A stretch of 36,132 nt of DNA from assembly GCF_001896135.2 (NCBI RefSeq), contig NZ_MPOH02000009.1, positions 722,847-758,978 on the forward strand. Reading direction: 5' to 3'. The notes below the pieces were generated by a model. That model worked only from the letters and a program-made list of their open reading frames with translations, had not been told where the DNA came from and made no database searches. Numbering within the stretch: position 1 is the stretch's first letter; each line of letters begins with the position of its first letter. A program made the translations under genes and the position numbers. Below, in pieces: positions 22,896 through 31,643 of the stretch. This stretch comes from Streptomyces phaeoluteigriseus. GTDB taxonomy: Bacteria; Actinomycetota; Actinomycetes; Streptomycetales; Streptomycetaceae.

Positions 22896-24281
22896 CTACG
22901 CGGTGGTGACCGAGTGGCCGAAGCGGAGGAGGTTCTTCGGGTCGTAGGTCGTCTTGTCCGCGCACAGGCGTGAGTAGACCTCCGGGGTCCAGGCCCGGGC
23001 CCGGTCGGCGTTGTCGCCGGGGCGGCCGTGGAGGTTGACCATGGTGCGGCCCGTTCCATAGGGCAGCAGCGCGGTGTACAGAGCGACAGTGGCGGCTTCT
23101 ACGGCCCGTGCAGCGTCCGGGCCCGGCAGGACGCCGACCGACTCCACGAGATGAGCGGCGTCACGGGCGCAGATCGCGTCCTCCATCGGGCCCGGTCGGG
23201 CCAGCGCGCCGCCCATGTGCCGCAGCCCGACCAGCAGCAGCGGGTAGTCGGGTGCCGCCGCCGGGCCGCACTGACCGAGGAAGGCCGCGATCGCGTCCGG
23301 CGTCAGATCGCGCAGCAGGGTGCACGACTCCCGTGCCGGGAGTGGATCCTGGGGATCTATGTGGATGGCGTCGACCTCTGTGTACGGCATGTCGTGGACG
23401 GTGTCGAGGACCACCGGTGCCGCCGCACGTATGGGGGCGAGAAGGGCCTCACCCTCGGCCGGGTCGCCGGGCCAGGCGACGGCGACGCGGGCGAAGAAGC
23501 CGCCACGCAGTGGCTCGGGGATCTGCGGCAGCGGCGGCATGCGCAGCATGGTGAAGGTGCTGCACATCTGGTCCGGGACCGTGCGTGTCCAGTCGGCCCA
23601 GGCGGTCAGCAGGGCTCCGGCGTGTTCGCCGGGGCAGTACACGCCGCCGCCGAGTACGCGCGACACGGGGATCAGCCCGGTGACCATGTCCGTGACCACG
23701 CCGACGTTGCCCTTGCCGCCGCGCAGGGCCCAGAACAGTTCCGGTTCGTCGGTGTCACTGGCCGTGCGGAGAGCACCGTCGGGGGTGACCACGTGGAAGG
23801 AGCGGACCATGTCGGAGGCGTAGCCGTAGGCCCGGCCCAGCACCGGGAGGCCTCCGCCCACGGTGTAGCCGACGGCGCCCGCGTCGGTCGAGGTGCCGTT
23901 CAGGGCGGCGAGACCGTGCGGGGCGGCGGCGGCGAGGACGTGCCGCCACTTCGCGCCGGCGTGGATCGTAGCCGTACGCGCGGCCGGGTCGACCTGGACG
24001 TCCGTCATGCGCGCGGTGTTGATCAGCAGGCCGCTGTCGACAGGGGAGTTGGCGCCGTGGCCGGTGGCTTGCACGGCGACAGGGGTCTCGGTGGCGGCGG
24101 CCCAGCGCATCGCGGCCACCACATCGTCGGCGTCGGTCGCCCCGACCACCACGTCCGGGCTGTGCCGTACGGCCAGGTTGAAGCCGGCCAGTTCGGCGTC
24201 GTAGCCGTCGTCGCCGGGGCGCAGTACCGGCCCCTGGATCCGGGAGAGAGCGAACAGATCGGGGGCGTCCCTTGTAGTCAT
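22896..24281 (-). CDS. FAD-linked oxidoreductase (berberine-bridge-enzyme/GOOX-like)
   Basis: A 461-residue secondary-metabolism-type oxidase. The PCMH FAD domain shows VRHSPDVVVGATDADDVVAA, then VAVQATGHGAN with H75 for 8-alpha covalent FAD linkage. LNGTSTDAGAVGYTVGGGLP occupies the second anchoring loop. Bicovalent members have Cys there (G-x-C-x-x-V-G); here it is absent, so one covalent bond is expected. The C-terminus carries the BBE motif, with R-A-W-T-P-E-V-Y-S-R-L and K-T-T-Y-D-P-K-N-L-L-R. ATG 24281 has GGAG 6 bases upstream. The substrate is unknown, and no biosynthetic cluster is visible around it. Confidence 0.94.
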   Translation of the reverse strand: MTTRDAPDLFALSRIQGPVLRPGDDGYDAELAGFNLAVRHSPDVVVGATDADDVVAAMRWAAATETPVAVQATGHGANSPVDSGLLINTARMTDVQVDPAARTATIHAGAKWRHVLAAAAPHGLAALNGTSTDAGAVGYTVGGGLPVLGRAYGYASDMVRSFHVVTPDGALRTASDTDEPELFWALRGGKGNVGVVTDMVTGLIPVSRVLGGGVYCPGEHAGALLTAWADWTRTVPDQMCSTFTMLRMPPLPQIPEPLRGGFFARVAVAWPGDPAEGEALLAPIRAAAPVVLDTVHDMPYTEVDAIHIDPQDPLPARESCTLLRDLTPDAIAAFLGQCGPAAAPDYPLLLVGLRHMGGALARPGPMEDAICARDAAHLVESVGVLPGPDAARAVEAATVALYTALLPYGTGRTMVNLHGRPGDNADRARAWTPEVYSRLCADKTTYDPKNLLRFGHSVTTA

Positions 24282-25220
24282 CACGTGCTCCGCGTGCTCC
24301 GTGCGTTCGGGAATGCTTCGGCTCCGGAGGGAGGGCCGCGGCTGCGCTCAGGCGTCGATGGCGGAGCGGTGGGGGAGAGGCCGTTTCCGGGGGCCGCTCC
24401 GCGCGTTCCGCACGGGGCCCGATGTAGTCGTCGTCATCTCCAGCATGGCCCCGCCACGGGCGCTGCGCATGCGGGCCGGGGGCGCGACGCCGGCGGCATC
24501 AGGGTGCAGGTCCCGGTGGGCTGCTCGGGGTGCGGGGGGTCATCGGCCGTCGAGGCGCGGATGCCGCAGTTCGTCGGCGACCGCGGGGCTTGGACGTCGC
24601 CCTTCGACGTGACGTGCGTGGAGCACGCGCCGTCGGTCGGGCCCGCGTCCTCCATGAGCGTCGAGACCGCCTGAGCCGTTGCTGCCGACCCGCTCGAACC
24701 GGCGGCCGGCCACCTCGACGATCCACTCCGCGGTCGGCCACCTCGACGCGCACCGCGGAGTACCGCATCCGTCGGGGCCCCGCACCTCGTCGAGGGGAAC
24801 GGGCCCCGTTCGGGGGACGTCTGTCTCGGCTCCAGCAATCCCGTGTCGGAGCCGGCCGGAAGGGTTGTACGGCCCGGGGGCGATTCACAAAACTGCCGAG
24901 CGCAGGTTCGATCGCACCACCGCCCCTGCAGGCCACCTGCTCGCCGGATTGTGCGCGTACGCCAGGAGAAGCTGCCCGCATTCGGGGGCCACCTGGGCGA
25001 CCGCCTCCGGGACCCGCTCTCGAAGTGCCCTGTCCGCCACCGCTGTTGGTACTGATACGGGAACAGCCCTCTGTCGACGGACAGTTCGGTATCAGCGGTC
25101 ACTGACGCCCCTGGTGTCACTCCGGCGTCGCTTCTCCGTCATGTTCTGCTCACTTCGTACAGATGGACTAGCCGGAGAAGTGGTGTGAGTTGACGAGCGA
25201 TGAGAGCGCGGAGATAGGAC
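24282..25220. other. 939-bp gene-poor stretch before the SorC gene
   Basis: No intact gene is seen. Between about 24,540 and 24,800 on the reverse strand, protein-like pieces occur in three frames (MRYSAVRVEVADRG, EWIVEVAGRRFERVGSNGSG, VSTLMEDAGPTDGACSTHVT), as expected of a gene carrying several indels. I cannot name the family. Inverted arms CTTCTCCG and CGGAGAAG lie about 40 bp apart at about 25,131-25,180, upstream of SorC. Confidence 0.4.
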
Positions 25221-26258
25221 ATGGCCGAATCGGCTGAGGTGGCGGCGTTACCCGCGCCGATCGACACGCTCCTCGCCGCCGCCGTCGCCCGGCGCTTCTA
25301 CCTGGAGCAGCGGTCGAAGGTGGAGATCGCCAAGGAGTTCGGCATCAGCCGGTTCAAGGTGGCCCGTCTCCTCGACGCGGCCGTGGCTCACGACATCGTG
25401 CGGATCGACATCACGGTCCCGGCAGAGATCGACGTCCCGCTCGGACGGGCGCTGACCGAGCGGTTCGGGCTCCGGCACGGCATCGTTGTCAACCTCGGCC
25501 GGAACGAGGGCCGTACGGCGTCACCCGCTGATCAGCGCCAGAACGGTCGCTGGCTCGGCACGGCGGCGGCCCGGCTGCTCTCGGAGATCGCTGAGGAGGG
25601 CGACGTACTCGGGCTGGACGGCAGCCACGCGGTGGACGCGCTGAGCGAGACGGTCACCCGGCTGCCGCTCTGCGACGTGGTGCAGCTGACCGGTGTGCAC
25701 GGGCCGGACCTCGCCCACGACGCCGCGATCACCGCGGTCCGCCGTACGGCGGCGACGGGCGGTGGCAGGGCGTTCCCGCTCCACACCCCGTTCCTCCTGC
25801 CCGACGCGGCGACGGCCGCCGTCCTGCGCAGTCAACCCGCCACCGCCGAGACGCTGGACCGGTTCCGCCTGGTCACCAAGGCCGTCGTCGGCATCAGCGC
25901 TTGGGACGCCCCGCACTCCCCGGTGTACGGCGCCCTGTCCGATCCGGAGCGGGAGAAGCTCCGGGCGGAGGGGGCTTGTGCCGAGGTGGCCGGACACGTC
26001 CTGGATGCCGTCGGCCGGGTGATGCCCACCGAGTTGAGCGCCCGCACGATCGGGGTCGGTGCCGCCGAACTCCGTGGCGTCGCGGAACTGATCGGTGTCA
26101 CGGCCGGTGGACGCGGCACCGGCGCGGTCCGCGCCGTACTGCGGTCCGGACTGCTCACCGGAGTCGTCACGGACGCCGCGACCGCGCGCCGCCTCCTCTG
26201 GCACGACGCCCCGGACGACACCGCACAGACCGCGGTCTCGTCCCGATCCACCGAATGA
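25221..26258 (+). CDS. SorC/DeoR-type sugar-responsive transcriptional regulator
   Basis: A 345-residue SorC-family protein. The HTH is near the N-terminus (ARRFYLEQRSKVEIAKEFGI, then SRFKVARLLDAAVAHDIVRI). The large sugar-phosphate-binding domain follows, with LGTAAARLLSEIAEEGDVLG, GLDGSHAVDALSETV, VQLTGVHGPD and a C-terminal VLRSGLLTGVVTDAATARRLL. Family members sense phosphorylated sugars and regulate carbohydrate genes. The stop is only 8 bp before a T7SS-associated gene in the same direction, so it is cotranscribed with secretion genes, an unexpected pairing. Effector and operator are not identified. Confidence 0.93.
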   Translation: MAESAEVAALPAPIDTLLAAAVARRFYLEQRSKVEIAKEFGISRFKVARLLDAAVAHDIVRIDITVPAEIDVPLGRALTERFGLRHGIVVNLGRNEGRTASPADQRQNGRWLGTAAARLLSEIAEEGDVLGLDGSHAVDALSETVTRLPLCDVVQLTGVHGPDLAHDAAITAVRRTAATGGGRAFPLHTPFLLPDAATAAVLRSQPATAETLDRFRLVTKAVVGISAWDAPHSPVYGALSDPEREKLRAEGACAEVAGHVLDAVGRVMPTELSARTIGVGAAELRGVAELIGVTAGGRGTGAVRAVLRSGLLTGVVTDAATARRLLWHDAPDDTAQTAVSSRSTE

Positions 26259-26266
26259 GGAAAGCG

Positions 26267-26926
26267 ATGAGCCAGCAGGACGAGGCGTTCCCGCCCGTTC
26301 CGGACGACATTCGTGAGGCGGGCCGCCTTGCCCCGGACCACTGGCTGGGGGCGGTCGACCCGATGTGGTCCGGGACGGGGAGTCCCCCGGAGTGGGCCAT
26401 GACCGGCCGGTGGCGGTCCGGCCTCGACGGCGAGATCGTCGAATGGGAGGACAACCCCGCATACCGACCCTCCCCGCGTGCGCTCGGCTGGCCCGAACCG
26501 GAGGACGAGGTGGACCGCGCCGTCCAGCTCGCGTCGACCGGGTACGGGCCCGGCGAGGCGGTGCCGGCCGCGCTGGTGGGGCGCGAGGTGGCCGTGCTCA
26601 CGGCGCCGGGCGGCGGCCTGGTCAGCGCGGCGGCGTCGGACGGGACGCCCGTGGTGCCGGTGTTCACCTCGTCGGTGTTCCTGCACACCGCGGGGCGCTT
26701 CGCCTTCGAACTGGTCGCGGTGGAGAACCTCCTGGCGCGCGTTCCTGAGGGGCACGTGCTGTATCTGAACCCCTCGGCCGCGGTGAGCATGCTGCTGGAC
26801 CCCGACGCCGTACGCGACGCCGTCCGGGACGGTGCGGGGGAGCGGCTGCCCGACGCGGCGTCCTTGGGCCGCACCGCGCGGGTGCTGACCGAGGCCGTTC
26901 ACCCGATCCGGGGGACGGACGCGTGA
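26267..26926 (+). CDS. Type VII secretion system-associated protein, SseB-like
   Basis: A 219-residue protein. The first 90 residues contain DHWLGAVDPMWSGTGSPPEW and VEWEDNPAYRPSPRALGWPEPEDEVDRAVQLASTGYGPGE, a segment typical of Streptomyces T7SS-associated proteins. The rest is an SseB-type domain: VGREVAVLTAPGGGLVSAAA, DGTPVVPVFTSSVFL, ENLLARVPEGHVLYLNPSAA. The role in secretion is unknown. ATG 26267 has GAGGAAAG upstream, 8 bp after the SorC stop. The TGA at 26924-26926 overlaps a GTG at 26923, the likely start point of the next gene. Confidence 0.88.
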   Translation: MSQQDEAFPPVPDDIREAGRLAPDHWLGAVDPMWSGTGSPPEWAMTGRWRSGLDGEIVEWEDNPAYRPSPRALGWPEPEDEVDRAVQLASTGYGPGEAVPAALVGREVAVLTAPGGGLVSAAASDGTPVVPVFTSSVFLHTAGRFAFELVAVENLLARVPEGHVLYLNPSAAVSMLLDPDAVRDAVRDGAGERLPDAASLGRTARVLTEAVHPIRGTDA

Positions 26927-27068
26927 GCCGCTGGTCCTCCGTGATGCCGGGCCGGGGACGCAGGTCCGACTCCGGTACCGGCCGCCGCGGCAGGGGGCTC
27001 CCGGCCGGCGACGTGAACGGCGCCGAAAGCCTGGGCCGCGGTGGCCGCCGGTCGAGGACGTCGACGGC

Positions 27069-29801
27069 GTGCTGCTCGTGCGAGCGGTCGATGACGACTC
27101 GTTCCCTCTGGACGTGGTGGCCGAAGTGGCGGGTGCCGTCGGCAGGGAGGCCGGCGTCGTCACGGTGATCGTGGGCTCCGCCGCCGGGGGCGGGGCGCCC
27201 GACGCCGACCACTGGGCACGGCTGGGCGCGCTGCTGGACTCCCTCCGCGCGCGGGGTACCGACCGGGTCCGGCTCGTCATGTCCGGCGCAGGTGACGACC
27301 GGCCGGACAGGCCCTGCGTCGCCCGCAGGATCGCGGACGCCTGGGAACTGGAGGTGACGGCACCGGACGGCGCCGTCCTGATCACGCCCGGGGGTGCGCT
27401 CTTCGTCCACGGCGGCTCCCGCCCCGGGGGCGGCTGGTGGCGGTTCGCGCCCGGCACGAAACCCCGGAGACTGGGCCGACGTGCTCCGGCGCCCGCCTGG
27501 GAGGAGGCGCTGGGCGCGGTGCCCGAGCGCACCGCCGGTGGCTGTGTCGTGGACCATGTCCCGGCCGGCGTGGTGATCCGCCCGGCCGAGGCAGCGGGCC
27601 CGGCCCCCGACGACCTGTGCTTCTCCGTGCCCGTCGACTTCGAGCGCCTCACGGTACTGGTCGGTGCCCCGCAGGCGGAGGACGTCGCCGCCGAAGAGGT
27701 CGCCGCCGTCCTCGCCGGGCTGCCGGAGGCGCAGCGCGCCCGCGCCCGCCTCGCGCCCGGCGGCCGGCGCGACCTGCTGCGGCTCGCACAGTCGGTCGCC
27801 GACCTGCTGGCCACAGAGGTGGAGGTACTTACCGGCCTGCCCTTGCTCGACGACCACGCACCGCCCGGAACGCCTCCCCGGCCCACGCTGGTCGGTCTGG
27901 ACGGCAGGCCGAGCTGGCGGCCGTTCGTGTCGGCCGTGGTCTGCGGGCCGGTCGACTCGAAGGGGCGGGCTCCCGCACCCAGGCCCACGGAGCTGCACCC
28001 GCCCGACTGGATTCTCGGCGGCAGTGAACGGGGGACGGTGCGGCTGACGGACCGCTGGCAGGCGACGGTGACCCGGGCCGGTCTCGCCCTGTGGGCGTTG
28101 GACGTCCCCCGTCCCGGGCCGCTCGGACCAGCGGTCGACCCTGAGGCGTGCGTCATCGAACTGGGAATGCCGGGACAGCCGTTGGACGACTCCCTGCTGC
28201 CCGCGCTGTCCCGCCTCCTGCACGGCCTCGGGACCGATGTCCGGTCACGCACCACCCTGCTGGTCCGCGGCAGACTCCTGGCGTCGGACAGCGCCCTGCG
28301 CCGCCTGGCCGCCGAACACGGCGTACCGAACATCCGCTACGTCACCACCGGCCGGCCCCCGCGCCCCGGCACGGCGAGCGCCCGGCCGCGCGCGACCGCG
28401 CAGCCCGGCAGGGTCTCACCGTCCGGTCGGATGTCCCACGAGTCCGGTCCGGCAGGTGCCCTGCCCACTCCCGGGCCCGGGCTGCCGACACGCGCGCCTG
28501 CCGCGCGCCCCGGTGTCCCCGAGGGCGGCGGTGCTCCTGAGGGCGGCGGGGCCGCCGAGGCGATCGGTGTCGCCGGCGGCCCTTCGGTCGCCGAGCTGGT
28601 CGTGCCCGCGGATGCCTGGGCGGACGAGGGTGCTCCCGGCCGGCCGGTCGCCGGTGCCGAGGGATCTGTGCCGCCGGTGTCCCTTCGGGAGGGTGGGCCT
28701 GTTCCCGCGCCGGAGTCCTCTCCGGCCGGCCGGCCCGCCGAAGTCGATGTGGATGCCGTCGGCCATACAAGGGCGGTGGGTACGCCGCCGGGGTTCCTTC
28801 CGGAGACTGCCGAGCACGGGGAAGCGGAGGCCGGTGCGGTCACGCCCACCGCGTCCTCGGAACTCCGTCCGCAGGGGCGGCCCGCCGAAGGGTCCGCGCC
28901 TGCCGCGGCGCCGGAGACTGTGCCGAGGACCGTGGCCGGCGTCGGGAGCAGGCAGGGGGCCTCCGTGCCCGCGGTGTCGCCCGACGGTGGGGCCGGTCAG
29001 GGAGCCGCGAGGGCTCGGTCGACGGTCGTCTCCTCGGACGGGAAGCGCACCGGGGCCGAGGGCGAACGAGGCAGAGGTAGAAGGGCCGAGGGCGAACGAG
29101 GCGGGGGCGAACGAGGCAAGGGCGAAGGGGCCGAGGGCGAACGGGCCGAGGGCGAACGACCCGACGGCGGCGTCGGCGAGACGGGACGCGCCGCTGGTGA
29201 GGGAGCCGGTCCAGGTCCGGACGGTGACCGGGCAGGTCGGGACGGTGACCGGGCAGGTCCGGACGGCGATCCGGCAGGTCGGGACGCTGATCCGGCAGGT
29301 CCGGACGGAAACCGGGCAGGGCCGGACGGTGACCGGGCCGTGCGTGAAGAGCCGGGGCAGACACCGCAGGTGCGGGGCGTCGAAGCGCCCGCCCCTCACC
29401 GTGCCGCCCTCCCGTTCGTGCCCGGGCACATCAGCGGGGCCGTGGAGCGTGCCGCGTTCCGGAATGCCGCGGCCGGTTCCTGGGAGGGGCACGCTGCCGC
29501 GGTGTCCCGGGTGCTCACCAGGATGCCCGCGCTGCGCGGGCACGAACTGGAGGCGGCGCGGACCGACCTCATCGCAGCGCACGCCTACCTCACCGCCGAG
29601 GAAGGGCCGCTGCACCATCGCGAGTTGACCCGGGACCTGCACACCGGTGAGGGCCGCCTGCTGCCCTACGCCGGCTGCCTGGCGTCCGCTCTGCGTCGGC
29701 TGCCCTCCTACCGGGGGGTGGCGCTACGCGGCGGGAACGCGGAGGGCCCCGATCCTGTGATCGGCACTCTGCTGCACGACCGGCGCCGGTCAGTGCCCTG
29801 A
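27069..29801 (+). CDS. Large T7SS-cluster protein with repeat linker and ART-like C-terminus, split by frameshift
   Basis: From GTG 27069 the frame encodes 910 residues: a structured N-terminal part (to about 440), then a Pro/Glu/Gly-rich linker with six 7-residue GPDGDRA-type repeats. A C-terminal helix region follows (ALRRLPSYRGVALRGG), which opens an ART-like fold. In this frame it ends abruptly in HDRRRSVP. Coding in the same frame clearly extends upstream of 27069 (VEDVDG precedes the GTG) but no start codon lies there. The overlapping GTG 26923 is in another frame, so a shift between about 26,990 and 27,060 is likely. The missing C-terminal half of the ART fold is in the next entry. Confidence 0.7.
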   Translation: MLLVRAVDDDSFPLDVVAEVAGAVGREAGVVTVIVGSAAGGGAPDADHWARLGALLDSLRARGTDRVRLVMSGAGDDRPDRPCVARRIADAWELEVTAPDGAVLITPGGALFVHGGSRPGGGWWRFAPGTKPRRLGRRAPAPAWEEALGAVPERTAGGCVVDHVPAGVVIRPAEAAGPAPDDLCFSVPVDFERLTVLVGAPQAEDVAAEEVAAVLAGLPEAQRARARLAPGGRRDLLRLAQSVADLLATEVEVLTGLPLLDDHAPPGTPPRPTLVGLDGRPSWRPFVSAVVCGPVDSKGRAPAPRPTELHPPDWILGGSERGTVRLTDRWQATVTRAGLALWALDVPRPGPLGPAVDPEACVIELGMPGQPLDDSLLPALSRLLHGLGTDVRSRTTLLVRGRLLASDSALRRLAAEHGVPNIRYVTTGRPPRPGTASARPRATAQPGRVSPSGRMSHESGPAGALPTPGPGLPTRAPAARPGVPEGGGAPEGGGAAEAIGVAGGPSVAELVVPADAWADEGAPGRPVAGAEGSVPPVSLREGGPVPAPESSPAGRPAEVDVDAVGHTRAVGTPPGFLPETAEHGEAEAGAVTPTASSELRPQGRPAEGSAPAAAPETVPRTVAGVGSRQGASVPAVSPDGGAGQGAARARSTVVSSDGKRTGAEGERGRGRRAEGERGGGERGKGEGAEGERAEGERPDGGVGETGRAAGEGAGPGPDGDRAGRDGDRAGPDGDPAGRDADPAGPDGNRAGPDGDRAVREEPGQTPQVRGVEAPAPHRAALPFVPGHISGAVERAAFRNAAAGSWEGHAAAVSRVLTRMPALRGHELEAARTDLIAAHAYLTAEEGPLHHRELTRDLHTGEGRLLPYAGCLASALRRLPSYRGVALRGGNAEGPDPVIGTLLHDRRRSVP
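29214..29339 (+). repeat. Six tandem 21-bp repeats
   Basis: Units of 21 bp, consensus ggtccggacggtgaccgggc plus a, run without gaps from 29214 to 29339. They encode GPDGDRA-type heptapeptides alternating P/R at position 2. They extend a Gly/Glu-rich repeat (GEGERGR-like) at about 29,060-29,160. They form a disordered linker and a likely hotspot for slippage. Confidence 0.9.
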
Positions 29802-30172
29802 CGGGATCATCGGCGCTCCCGACGGCCGGAGCGCCCGCGCGCTATGCGATCTGGTCCGTCACCGGACGCAAGGTGCGACAACTGCTCGACCGGCCGCGAG
29901 GCTCCACGGAGACGTACGAAGAGATCGTCTTCGTGCCGGGAACCGGCTTCCGGGTGGTGGGGGTTCGGACTGTCCCTTCGGGCCCCTCCGTCGTACTGCT
30001 GCGCGAACTGCCCGGGAACGCGACCGCCTACATGGACGGGTCGCAGGAACTGAGCGGGCTGGACCTCAAGGCCCTCGCCCACCTCGAGGAGGCGCTGGCC
30101 AAGGGCTTCCGCGTCGGCGACGACCCGCGCTGGCCGGACCGCTGTTCCGGGCCCGTCGGCCAGGAGGGATAG
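29792..30172 (+). pseudogene. C-terminal half of the ART-like domain, out of frame with the large gene
   Basis: This frame reads PVSALTGSSALPTAGAPARY, then AIWSVTGRKVRQLLDRPRG, YEEIVFVPGTGFRVVGV and VVLLRELPGN, and ends at 30172. Together with YRGVALRG in the previous frame this gives the ART order: Y-R-G, then P-V-S-A, then I-x-S-x-T-G-R-K, then E-I-V-F-x-P-G-T-x-F-R-V. The catalytic Glu position (second E of Y-E-E-I) is kept, while the first E of an ExE motif is Tyr. A one-base shift near 29,775-29,800 would join it to the large gene. Alone it has no good start except GTG 29873. Confidence 0.7.
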
Positions 30173-30233
30173 CAGGCGGGGACCGCCGCACGACCACCCA
30201 ACACCCCACACTCCACACAGTTCGAGGAGAACG

Positions 30234-31553
30234 ATGGCAAGCCAGAAGAAGCCGCCCGTCCCCCAGGGGCCCGACGGCACGGGCGGCTCGACCGTCCGCA
30301 GGGCAGTCTCCCTGGGGTCGGCTGCGGCCGACCCCGGCGCGATGCTGGCACCGGCCGCACGGCGTACCCCCGCGCCGGAGCCGGGCGAAGGCGGCACCGG
30401 GGGAGCGCAGACGGTACGGCCGGCACCGCGTACCCCCGACACCACCGAGAGCGAGGCCGCCCCCGAGCCGCCCGCCACCACGTCCGCCACCTTGGGGGAA
30501 CCGGCCGCCACAGCCGCGGCATCCGCTACGGCCACCGCATCCGCCTCGGAGGAACGGTCGGAAGCGGAGAGCGGGAGCGTCACCGAGCCGGCCGCCGCCG
30601 TCCGGGTCGCCCCGGATGCAGAGGCCCGCGGGGTCGGCGCAACCGCAGCGGCCGGAACCGCAGCGGCCGGAACCGCAGCGGCCGGAACCGCAGCAGCCGG
30701 AACCGCAGCAGCCGGGGCCGGTGCGGACGAACCGCCGTCCGGGAACCCCAAGAAGCCCCTCCTCGCCGCCGCCGGCATCGCCGGTGTCGTCCTCCTCGCG
30801 GTGCCCCTGCTCATCTGGGCCACGGACGACTCGCGGCAGAAGAAGAAGGACGACGTGGCCGTGGCCGCGGGGTCCGACACCTTGCTCGAGGAGGAGGCCC
30901 TGGAGGTGCCGAAGGGCGACTACGCCCCTGCGGAGCCGACACCGGAGCCGTCGACCGAGAAGCCGTCCGCCAAGCCGAGCCCCGTCGTCGAGAAGGCTGC
31001 CCCGGTGCCGAGTTCGGCCCCGTCGAGCAAACGGGCCGAGGAGCCGAAGAAGGCGGAGCCCAAGGTGAAGGAGTACGCCCCTCCCAAGCTTCCGCCGAAC
31101 ACCGCCGCCTACGCCGTTCAGCGGCTGGCCGCCTCGAACCCCGGTCGGCACATCTGCTACCGGGTCCATGTGAAGGGTGCCGGCTGGACGGCCCCCGTGT
31201 GCGACGGGGCCACCGCGGGGCAGGAGGGCGGGGGGCGGCCCATCACGGCCATCAACGTCTCGGTGGCGGACGCGACGAGGGTGAACGGCAACGAGTTCAT
31301 CCAGAAGGACGGGTGGACGACCGCGTGGTCGAGTGCCGCCGACGGGACGGACCTGGTCCTGGGCAGCGCCGCCTCGAACGCGCCCAGTCTCAGCGGCTTC
31401 ACCATCGGTGTGGTGTCAGGCAACGTCTGCCAGAACCACAAGCTCGGCGAGCGCGGCTGGGGTGGCCTGGCGTGCGAGAAGCCCCAGGGCTGGATCTTCG
31501 GTGGTTCGACGGAGCCGCAGTTCTGGCTGGAGGCCGTCAGGTTCACCGTGTGA
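30234..31553 (+). CDS. Single-pass membrane protein with C-terminal ChW (hydrophobic-W) repeats, T7SS cluster
   Basis: A 439-residue protein. Residues 1-175 are a disordered Ala/Pro/Thr/Glu-rich cytoplasmic part with five AAAGT repeats. A transmembrane helix follows at about 177-198 (LLAAAGIAGVVLLAVPLLIW). A Pro/Lys/Glu-rich extracellular stalk precedes a C-terminal domain of about 150 residues. This domain shows ChW-like units: YRVHVKGAGWTAPVCDGATA with GGGRPITAINVSV, and LGERGWGGLACEKPQGWIFG with FWLEAVRF. ChW repeats were first noted in clostridial cell-surface proteins. The two Cys pairs suggest disulfides outside the cell. GAGGAGAACG directly precedes the ATG. A surface adapter for secreted proteins is possible. 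Confidence 0.85.
   Translation: MASQKKPPVPQGPDGTGGSTVRRAVSLGSAAADPGAMLAPAARRTPAPEPGEGGTGGAQTVRPAPRTPDTTESEAAPEPPATTSATLGEPAATAAASATATASASEERSEAESGSVTEPAAAVRVAPDAEARGVGATAAAGTAAAGTAAAGTAAAGTAAAGAGADEPPSGNPKKPLLAAAGIAGVVLLAVPLLIWATDDSRQKKKDDVAVAAGSDTLLEEEALEVPKGDYAPAEPTPEPSTEKPSAKPSPVVEKAAPVPSSAPSSKRAEEPKKAEPKVKEYAPPKLPPNTAAYAVQRLAASNPGRHICYRVHVKGAGWTAPVCDGATAGQEGGGRPITAINVSVADATRVNGNEFIQKDGWTTAWSSAADGTDLVLGSAASNAPSLSGFTIGVVSGNVCQNHKLGERGWGGLACEKPQGWIFGGSTEPQFWLEAVRFTV
30641..30715 (+). repeat. Five tandem 15-bp repeats
   Basis: The unit aaccgcagcggccgg occurs five times in a row (the last two with one change, gca-gca in place of gca-gcg). It encodes five AAAGT-type pentapeptides before the membrane helix of the ChW protein. 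The near identity of the copies points to recent expansion. Confidence 0.95.
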
Positions 31554-31598
31554 GGGGCGGGGCCGCGTCCACCGTATGAGTGGCGCGACAACGCGAGC

Positions 31599-31631
31599 GA
31601 ACGCCCGCCGGCGCCGAACCGGCGGGCGTTC
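31599..31631. terminator. Bidirectional terminator hairpin
   Basis: A perfect 13-bp stem (GAACGCCCGCCGG and its complement) with a 7-base loop lies between the convergent ChW-protein gene (stop 31553) and the AAA gene (stop 31644). It is strong and symmetrical, so it can stop transcription from both sides. Confidence 0.9.
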
Positions 31632-31643
31632 CCCTTCATGAGG

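Noticed and set aside
25832..28333. An 833-codon reverse-strand frame
   Set aside because: It is antisense to the SorC, SseB-like and large T7SS genes, with Arg/Ser/Pro-biased composition and no motif.
29214..29339. Regular 21-bp repeats as a CRISPR array
   Set aside because: Units are contiguous without spacers and are in frame within a coding region.
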